The position numbers were made by a program, and so were the translations under genes. A stretch of DNA of 19,230 nucleotides from SLRI01 sp036796215 (GTDB taxonomy: Bacteria > Pseudomonadota > Alphaproteobacteria > Geminicoccales > Geminicoccaceae), in contig DAIRDJ010000072.1 in assembly GCA_036796215.1 (NCBI GenBank), positions 1-19,230 on the forward strand. Reading direction: 5' to 3'. A model generated the notes under the pieces. It did no database searches and had not been told where the DNA came from. It was given only the letters and a program-made list of their open reading frames with translations. Of the stretch, positions 14,616-19,230 are shown piece after piece. Every line of letters starts with the position of its first letter. Position 1 is the first letter of the stretch.

Positions 14616-16002
14616 TCGCCGGTGCCGCCGGTCGCGGCGGCTCGGCGGCTCGTGGCTGGCCCCTGGTGGCTGGCTCCTCAGCAGCCGGCTGTGGCGAACG
14701 ATCGTCACGACTGCCGGTATCCAGACCAGTTGCAGCGGTGCCGTCACCGACTTTCGGGCCCTCGGCCAACGGACGCCCCCGCGCTTTCCCGGGCTCATCC
14801 AAATGCTCGGCCGGAACAGCGTGGCGCAACCAGCCGAGCTTGCGTGGCGGCGGCAGAGGGTGATCGTCGGCTGGCGCCTGCGAATGAGTCGCGGACACAG
14901 GATCGCTGCGCTTGTCGGCATCTGCTGCAGGCGGCGGCGCCGACGACGGCACACCGGGGCTCACCGGTGTCGTTTCGAACAGCCGGCGGCGCGAGGTTGG
15001 CTGTCGCTCGGCGATGATTTCTGACGACGCCATGCTGGCCTCTTGTGCTTCGGCCGGAGCTGGCCGGTCGGGTCCGGGCGCGACCGTCGACGATGTGCTG
15101 GCGGATGTACTGGCCGCGTCTCTCGACAAGGCGGTCTCGTCCTCGAGCGGTGCTCTCGAAGCTGGATGCCCGGCCGTAGCGTTTCCTTGCGGCTGGCTTC
15201 CTGCCTCATCCGTCGCTGCCCCGACGCTCGTCACGACCGGCGCACCATCGACCGGCCCTTGTGCCATGTCCGCTCCGCCGGCCGACCGCTTCACCGCCGG
15301 TTCGGGACCGAGAACGCGGCCCGGACGGGTGACACTCGCGACCGCCAAGCTGCCTTGGGCGACGCGTTCCGCGTGCTCGGCCACTGCCGCATCGCACCAG
15401 GTGACCATGTCCGGCCAGCCGAGCACACTCTCGACATAGTCCTCGACGACCCCGGCCAAGGGGACGCCATGGGTCACGAAGCGGGCGGCGATCGGCGCCA
15501 TCATGGCATCGGCAATCGAAAAAGCGCCGAACAAGAACGGCCCTTGGGCAGCGAACCGGGCCCGGCAATGCTCCCAGATCGACATCATCCGGCGGATGTC
15601 GGCGGCGAGACCGCGCGGCAGGAGGCCCGGTGCGGCGAAGCGGTTGACGATATCCATCGGCATCAGCCGCCAGAGATCGAGAAAGCCGCTGTGCACCTCG
15701 GCACTGATCGCCCGGGCCTCGGCGCGCGCGATCGGATCGAGCGGCCAGATGCCGGGATCGAGCTCGGCGATGAACTCGGCGATGGCGAGACTGTCCCAAA
15801 TCGGGACTCCTTCGGCGAGCAGCACCGGTAGCTTGCCCGAGGGCGAATACCGACCGACCCGCTCCGCTGTTTCCGGTCCACGCAGGGGAATGCGGGTCTC
15901 GACGAAGGCGAACCGAGCGAGCCTCAACACCAGCCAGGCACGCAACGACGAGGAAGAAGTGTTGTAATTGCCGATGATCAGATGCAGCGGTGGCTCTGCC
16001 AT
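14578..16002 (-). CDS. Glutathione S-transferase family protein with long low-complexity C-terminal tail
   Basis: Residues 1-222 form a normal cytosolic GST: a thioredoxin-like half (HLIIGNYNTSSSSLRAWLVL, SGKLPVLL, then IWDSLAIAEFIAEL with the glutathione-binding D70-S71) and a helical half with FGAFSIADAMMAPIAARF, the helix-capping 'SxAD' motif. From about residue 223 (DNA 15336 leftward) the frame continues another 250 residues, rich in Ala, Pro, Ser, Thr, Asp and Glu, without recognisable domains, ending KPIGGGILRRR. The start is firm: AGGAG lies five bases before the ATG at 16002. The 3' end overlaps convergent rppH by 38 bases. Typical bacterial GSTs have 200-240 residues, so the tail is unusual; a frameshift cannot be excluded. 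Confidence 0.85.
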   Translation of the reverse strand: MAEPPLHLIIGNYNTSSSSLRAWLVLRLARFAFVETRIPLRGPETAERVGRYSPSGKLPVLLAEGVPIWDSLAIAEFIAELDPGIWPLDPIARAEARAISAEVHSGFLDLWRLMPMDIVNRFAAPGLLPRGLAADIRRMMSIWEHCRARFAAQGPFLFGAFSIADAMMAPIAARFVTHGVPLAGVVEDYVESVLGWPDMVTWCDAAVAEHAERVAQGSLAVASVTRPGRVLGPEPAVKRSAGGADMAQGPVDGAPVVTSVGAATDEAGSQPQGNATAGHPASRAPLEDETALSRDAASTSASTSSTVAPGPDRPAPAEAQEASMASSEIIAERQPTSRRRLFETTPVSPGVPSSAPPPAADADKRSDPVSATHSQAPADDHPLPPPRKLGWLRHAVPAEHLDEPGKARGRPLAEGPKVGDGTAATGLDTGSRDDRSPQPAAEEPATRGQPRAAEPPRPAAPAIKPIGGGILRRR

Positions 16003-16112
16003 ATGGCTCCTCGTCGATCGTGCCGACCACGGCCCGCCGGTCTCTATCGTGCTGGCATCCCGACCACGTGCGCCGCTCTCGCCGACGATGGCCGGCAGCA
16101 GCCGTCATGGAC

Positions 16113-16189
16113 TGGTCGGGGCGGGGTGATTCGAACACCCGACCCTCTGCTCCCAAAGCAGATGCGCTACCAGGCTGCGCTACGCCCCG
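16113..16189 (-). tRNA. tRNA-Pro (anticodon TGG), CCA encoded
   Basis: The minus strand folds into a full 77-base cloverleaf: acceptor stem CGGGGCG/CGCCCCG, D stem GCGC/GCGC, anticodon stem TCTGC/GCAGA with loop TTTGGGA (anticodon TGG), five-base variable loop, and T stem GGGTG/CACCC with loop TTCGAAT. The 3' ACCA is encoded (16116-16113). It closely resembles the E. coli proline tRNA with the same anticodon. The stop codon of the upstream GNAT gene lies inside the first ten bases. No clear terminator is seen between it and the GST gene. Confidence 0.97.
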
Positions 16190-16773
16190 ACACCCCTTTC
16201 ATTTAGGGGATGGCCGTCGCCGTCGCAATTGCCTTGGCACATGCGGCCACCGGCGGGGGTGCCGTGAGCGCCCGACAGCGCCGGCTTCCCGCGCCACGGC
16301 GACAGCGTCCCTGACCGGGGCAAGCGCAGGTCAGGATCGAGCGCGCGATAGTTGAGCCGTGCCGGCGCCTCGCCAGGCATCACTATTCCCGCAGGCGCGA
16401 CGGCAAAGCCGAACCGGGCATAGTAGGCGGAATCGCCGACCAGGAAGACCAGGCGATGCCCGGCGGTCGCCGCACTGTCGAGACTGTGAAAAACCAGGGC
16501 CCTGCCGATGCCGCGGCCCTGGCGGTCGGGGTCGATGGCGAGCGGCCCCAAGAGCAGCACCGGGCGGCTGCCGAGACGAATGGGCCAATAGCGGACGGCG
16601 CCGACGAGGCGGCGGTTCTCGTCCTCGGCCACGAAGGCGAGATCGGCCAAGGGCTCGACCCCGTTACGATAGCGATAGGAAATCTTCCGATGACGGTCGA
16701 TGCCGAAGCAACGATCGAGCAGCGGCTCGATCAGACGTTCATCGCCGGGGGCTTCGGAGCGAATCAGAAACAT
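16180..16773 (-). CDS. GNAT-family N-acetyltransferase (YhbS-like)
   Basis: Likely acetyl-CoA-dependent acetyltransferase; substrate unknown. The 197-residue product starts MFLIRSEAPGDERLIEPLLD, an N-terminal GNAT pattern. It contains the acetyl-CoA-binding motif LLGPLAIDPDRQGRGIGRAL (Q-x-x-G-x-G type) and VFLVGDSAYYARFGF, which is typical of the YhbS-like subgroup. The last 30 or so residues are Gly-rich and unlike the family. The stop codon TAG is made from tRNA-Pro bases (GCGTAG), so the coding region overlaps the tRNA by ten bases and the two are probably on one transcript. No strong Shine-Dalgarno is seen before the ATG at 16773. Confidence 0.85.
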   Translation of the reverse strand: MFLIRSEAPGDERLIEPLLDRCFGIDRHRKISYRYRNGVEPLADLAFVAEDENRRLVGAVRYWPIRLGSRPVLLLGPLAIDPDRQGRGIGRALVFHSLDSAATAGHRLVFLVGDSAYYARFGFAVAPAGIVMPGEAPARLNYRALDPDLRLPRSGTLSPWRGKPALSGAHGTPAGGRMCQGNCDGDGHPLNERGVGA

Positions 16774-16925
16774 GGCAGCAGCTACTCGATGAAGAGACGA
16801 GGATCGGGTCCGCCGCCAGGGCCGACTAGCGGATTGTGCAGCCGGCAGCCGAGGGCGCGCGGACGGGCGCAGGCCGCAAACAGCCTCGTCGTCGTCGAAG
16901 GGTCATCGAGCCTTCCATGCCATCG

Positions 16926-16954
16926 GCGTTAGTCGGCCGACAGCGGCCTGTCAA
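16926..16954 (-). promoter_or_regulatory. Candidate promoter upstream of GNAT gene and tRNA, with GC hairpin
   Basis: A perfect TTGACA (16954-16949, minus strand) overlaps the stop codon of the NUDIX gene. Seventeen bases later is TAACGC, a poor -10. Within the spacer lies the hairpin GGCCG-CTGT-CGGCC (16948-16935), which has no T tract. It could be a weak terminator of the NUDIX transcript, a promoter for the GNAT-tRNA unit, or neither. The 177-base gap 16774-16950 contains no gene. Confidence 0.25.
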
Positions 16955-17544
16955 TTCCCTTGTTCAACACCGTCATTGGTCGCGTGTGCGGGGGTCAAGT
17001 GTGCGGGCAGCACATCGGACTCGGGATTGCCGACCGGAACAATGGGGCCTCTCTGCCCGCGCAGCTCGGCCGCCCGTCGCAGGACCCAGTGAACGGTCGG
17101 AAAGGCCAGCTCGTCCCAAGGAATATCGGGCCACTCGACCAGCCTCACCTCGAGGCTCTCGGCACCGGCGCTGACCTCGGGACGGGTCAGGCGCGCCTTG
17201 TAGAGCAGCTGCACCTGGTCGATCCGCTTGATGCTGTAGACGGCGATCAGCCCCTCGAGCGCGATCTCCGCCCGGGCCTCCTCCCAGGCTTCGCGCCGGG
17301 CACCCTCCTCGACCGTCTCGCCGTTCTCGAGATAGCCCGCCGGGATGGTCCACAAGCCGCGGCTAGGGGCGATCGCCCGGCGGCAGAGGAGCAGGCGATC
17401 ACCGAGCGTGCACACACTACCCACCACGACCTTGGGGTTGCTGTAGTGAACCACGTCGCAGGCCGGGCAGACATGCCGCTCTCGATCATCCAGTGCGGGA
17501 ACACGCCGGTCCAGCCTCCCACCACAGTCCGGGCAAAATCGCAT
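16951..17544 (-). CDS. NUDIX hydrolase with N-terminal zinc ribbon
   Basis: Probable nucleotide-diphosphate hydrolase; substrate unknown (NADH- or ADP-ribose-like compounds are common in relatives). From the ATG at 17544 the product is 197 residues. The start is supported by GGAGG and by the N-terminal zinc ribbon that begins there: C4-x2-C7 (MRFCPDCGGR) and C26-x2-C29 (HVCPACDVV). LWTIPAGYLENGE opens the NUDIX box, G70-X5-E76-X7-R84-E-A-W-E-E89; the final glycine is replaced by Arg, which occurs in this zinc-ribbon subgroup. The last 35 residues are a variable tail. Its ATG shares one base with the DUF1192 stop (TGATG), so the two are translationally coupled. Confidence 0.88.
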   Translation of the reverse strand: MRFCPDCGGRLDRRVPALDDRERHVCPACDVVHYSNPKVVVGSVCTLGDRLLLCRRAIAPSRGLWTIPAGYLENGETVEEGARREAWEEARAEIALEGLIAVYSIKRIDQVQLLYKARLTRPEVSAGAESLEVRLVEWPDIPWDELAFPTVHWVLRRAAELRGQRGPIVPVGNPESDVLPAHLTPAHATNDGVEQGN

Positions 17545-17747
17545 CAATCCTCCTCGGCCGGGCGTGCGCGCTTGAAGAACGCTTCGGCCGCGGCACGCAC
17601 GTCCCGGCGCGCGACGAGCGCGGCGCGGACCCGGGCGAGCTCGCGCTCCAGCTCGCCCTCGAGCGCCTGCAGCTCGTCCACCGAATGGCGCTCGAGATCG
17701 CCGCCCAGAACGAAGTCCTTTGGCTTCTTCGGCAATTCGTCGTCCAT
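17544..17747 (-). CDS. DUF1192 family small protein
   Basis: Small alphaproteobacterial protein of unknown function. I place the start at the ATG at 17747, after GGGAGA, giving 67 residues that begin MDDELPKKPKDFVLGGDLER. This N-terminus with Pro-Lys-Lys-Pro-Lys and the following SVDEL element is characteristic of DUF1192. A short charged coiled coil (LEGELERELARVRAAL) and an AAAEAFFK ending complete the family pattern. An earlier in-frame start at 17798 would add 17 residues without family similarity. It forms a two-gene unit with the NUDIX hydrolase, and its upstream region is shared with the divergent gpt gene. Confidence 0.85.
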   Translation of the reverse strand: MDDELPKKPKDFVLGGDLERHSVDELQALEGELERELARVRAALVARRDVRAAAEAFFKRARPAEED

Positions 17748-17802
17748 CACCGTCTCCCGCCATGCCCTCCAAGCGCTCCGACCTTCGCTCTCCGCCACAC
17801 GC

Positions 17803-17832
17803 TTGACAAGCGGCCATGCGGGCGGCCTCTAG
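17803..17832 (+). promoter_or_regulatory. Candidate promoter for gpt
   Basis: A perfect -35 TTGACA (17803-17808) lies 17-18 bases before CCTCTAG, a weak -10 region. The start point would be near 17838, giving about 30 leader bases that contain the AAAGGG ribosome site (17855-17860). The rest of the divergent gap 17748-17867 shows nothing else clear. Confidence 0.4.
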
Positions 17833-17867
17833 CGGGTCAGCACCGGCGTCGGCGAAAGGGTCGAACC

Positions 17868-18353
17868 TTGGGCGACACATACCAGAAATACTTCCCGGTC
17901 TCATGGAACGAGTTGCACCGCGATGCCAAGGCGCTGTCCTGGCGCCTTGCTGCCGGCGCACCGTGGAAAGGAATCGTCGCGATTGCCCGGGGCGGCCTGG
18001 TACCCGCCCACATCGTCAGCCGCGAGCTCGACATCCGGCTGATCGACACGATCTGCATTGCCTCATACGACGATCACACGAGAGGCGATGCGAAGGTTCT
18101 GAAGACGGTAGAAGGTGACGGCGAGGGCTGGCTGATTGTCGACGACCTGGTCGATACCGGGCAGACCGGCCGCATCGTCAGGAAGCTCCTGCCCAAGGCG
18201 CATTTCGCCACCGTCTACGCCAAGCCCGCCGGCCGCGAGGTGGTCGACACCTTCATCACCGAGGTGAGCCAGGATACCTGGATCCTTTTCCCCTGGGACA
18301 CCGAGCCACAATACGTCCAGCCGATCAGCGCCAACCAGCTGCGCCAGGGCTGA
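17868..18353 (+). CDS. gpt: Xanthine phosphoribosyltransferase
   Basis: Purine salvage enzyme that joins xanthine or guanine to PRPP. The start is a TTG at 17868, seven bases after AAAGGG. This gives GDTYQKYFPVSW, which aligns with the E. coli Gpt start (SEKYIVTW), and 161 residues (E. coli 152). WKGIVAIARGGLVPAHIVSR, TICIASYDD and the PRPP-binding loop LIVDDLVDTGQT (89-100) are all present, as are HFATVYAKPAGR and the QDTWILFPWD motif near the C-terminus. No in-frame ATG near the family start is available. A hairpin with a T5 tract follows the stop. Together with purE and purK this is the second purine-nucleotide function in the window. Confidence 0.93.
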   Translation: MGDTYQKYFPVSWNELHRDAKALSWRLAAGAPWKGIVAIARGGLVPAHIVSRELDIRLIDTICIASYDDHTRGDAKVLKTVEGDGEGWLIVDDLVDTGQTGRIVRKLLPKAHFATVYAKPAGREVVDTFITEVSQDTWILFPWDTEPQYVQPISANQLRQG

Positions 18354-18359
18354 AGCGAG

Positions 18360-18378
18360 CGGGCCTGCCCGACTTTTT
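18360..18378 (+). terminator. Probable intrinsic terminator of gpt
   Basis: CGGGC-CT-GCCCG (or CGGG-CCTG-CCCG as a tetraloop stem) starts seven bases after the gpt stop and is followed by AC and five T residues. The stem is short but GC-rich and correctly placed. A competing stem, CCCGA/TCGGG, spans the T tract. Confidence 0.5.
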
Positions 18379-18488
18379 CGGGATGGCGGGGAGGGTGACG
18401 ACGACGCCGGCTCGGGCTGGACAGATGACAGGAGAACATTTAGGGGTCATGGGTGTCCGGCTGGTCGGACCGGCGAGGGCGACCGCGC

Positions 18489-19118
18489 ATGCCATTCGAG
18501 ACCTATCTCATCTATCTGGGCGTCGTTGCCGTGTTTTTCGCCACGCCGCCCGATACCAGTCAATTGCTGATCATCGCGAACAGCATTCGGTACGGGCTGC
18601 GGCGTAGCGCCTTCACCATTGCCGGTGATCTGACCGCCAATTGCCTGCAGATGACCGTCGCCGCCTTTGGACTGGCGACAATCGTCGCGACATCGGCAAA
18701 TGCCTTCGTCTTGGTGAAATGGCTCGGCGTCGCCTACCTGGCCTGGATCGGCCTGCAGTTGATCCTGGCCAGGGAGCAACCTCGTGATGCCGCTGCCAGC
18801 CGATGGGCGACGCGCCCCCGGTTGTTTCGCCAGGGCTTTATCACGTCGATGGCCAACCCTTATGCTGTCGTCTTCTTCGGCGCCTTGTTCCCGCAATTCA
18901 TCGACCGGGCGCTGCCCGTCCTGCCGCAGCTACTCATCCTGGGCGTCACCTACCTCGTCGTGGACGGGGTGATCCTGGTCCTTTGGGGCTGGCTCGGGCT
19001 GCGAGCAGCCGGTGCCTTGAAGAGCACCACTTTCGGCCTTTTGAACAAGCTTTGCGGCGGGCTGATGCTCGCCGCAGCCGCCCTGCTCGCCGCCAAGGAC
19101 GTGCAGCCACAGCGTTGA
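18489..19118 (+). CDS. LysE/RhtB-family amino-acid or small-molecule exporter
   Basis: Inner-membrane exporter of the LysE superfamily; substrate not predictable. I choose the ATG at 18489 (MPFETYLIYLGVVAVFFATP), nine bases after GAGGG, over a GTG at 18453 that adds a charged segment before the first membrane helix. The 209-residue product has about six hydrophobic segments. The family pattern near residue 19 reads ATPPDTSQLLII where many members have PGP. GLRRSAFTIAGDLTA and the loop FRQGFITSMANPYAVVFFGA (family: 'F--G---nl-NPKa--ff-a-f-qF') follow. It is probably transcribed on its own after the gpt terminator; the gap 18379-18488 contains nothing else recognised. Confidence 0.9.
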   Translation: MPFETYLIYLGVVAVFFATPPDTSQLLIIANSIRYGLRRSAFTIAGDLTANCLQMTVAAFGLATIVATSANAFVLVKWLGVAYLAWIGLQLILAREQPRDAAASRWATRPRLFRQGFITSMANPYAVVFFGALFPQFIDRALPVLPQLLILGVTYLVVDGVILVLWGWLGLRAAGALKSTTFGLLNKLCGGLMLAAAALLAAKDVQPQR

Positions 19119-19230
19119 GCGCAGCTGGCGCCCTCCAATCCCGACGCCGCCGCCCAGCGCCACCCGCTGACCTCGTCACCACCGAGGCCTTGAGACAGTT
19201 GACGACAGGTAGATTGCGCAACTTTTGATT

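Noticed and set aside
14912..15831. Plus-strand ORFs opposite the GST and its tail, considered as an alternative to the tail
   Set aside because: No recognisable protein in these frames and no good ribosome site, whereas the GST frame is continuous from a firm start. They weaken certainty about the tail slightly but do not replace it.
15206..16156. 316-codon minus-strand ORF beginning in the tRNA-Pro region
   Set aside because: It begins by translating the tRNA 3' half and then runs out of frame through the GST gene.
16113..16189. tRNA-Pro as attachment site of an integrated element
   Set aside because: No integrase gene and no repeat of the tRNA 3' end was noticed in the window; flanking genes look like core chromosome.
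19119..19230. Possible promoter or gene start at the right edge (TTGACG near 19199)
   Set aside because: No matching -10 element and no following coding sequence within the window; cannot be judged.

Overview
The window is high-GC DNA from an alphaproteobacterium, most likely near Rhodospirillales; I cannot name the genus. The evidence is the run gpmI, envC-like, ctpA, divergent polysaccharide deacetylase and rppH, which is typical of that class, together with a DUF1192 gene and strong G/C at third codon positions. Most of it is core chromosome. Only the first 600 bases look like accessory DNA.

Layout. 1-600: insertion-sequence debris, made of an IS21-type IstA remnant and two IS66-type right ends. 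679-2597 (minus): csrA, purE and purK in one tight unit; CsrA has an unusual C-terminal tail. 2688-6360 (minus): a type I secretion membrane-fusion protein and its LapB-type ABC transporter. 6361-6704: a divergent control region holding a strong terminator-like hairpin that faces the transporter gene. 6705-8495 (plus): the matching TolC/LapE-type outer-membrane protein with an extra C-terminal tail. 8722-14615 (plus): gpmI, an EnvC-like murein-hydrolase activator, a CtpA/S41 protease, a DUF610/YibQ-like divergent deacetylase and rppH, closely packed. 14578-16773 (minus): a glutathione S-transferase with a roughly 250-residue disordered-looking tail that runs into the 3' end of rppH, then tRNA-Pro(TGG), then a GNAT acetyltransferase whose stop codon lies inside the tRNA. 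16951-17747 (minus): a zinc-ribbon NUDIX hydrolase translationally coupled to a DUF1192 protein. 17868-19118 (plus): xanthine phosphoribosyltransferase (gpt) with a TTG start and a terminator, then a LysE/RhtB-type exporter. 19119-19230: no gene seen.

How the parts fit. The ABC transporter, the HlyD-type adaptor and the TolC-type channel form a complete type I secretion machine around one divergent promoter region. Its class usually exports large RTX or LapA-like adhesins, but no substrate gene and no LapD/LapG-like control pair are in view. csrA lies 90 bases downstream of the adaptor gene on the same strand, and the leaders of the secretion genes carry several GGA motifs. Post-transcriptional control of secretion by CsrA is therefore a testable idea. 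The gpmI-to-rppH block joins a glycolytic enzyme to cell-envelope remodelling (EnvC, CtpA, divergent deacetylase) and RNA 5'-end processing. I saw no CRISPR array, prophage or defence island. The best leads are the divergent-region hairpin, the CsrA link and tail, the tailed GST, the deacetylase that seems to have lost its metal site, and the GNAT/tRNA overlap.
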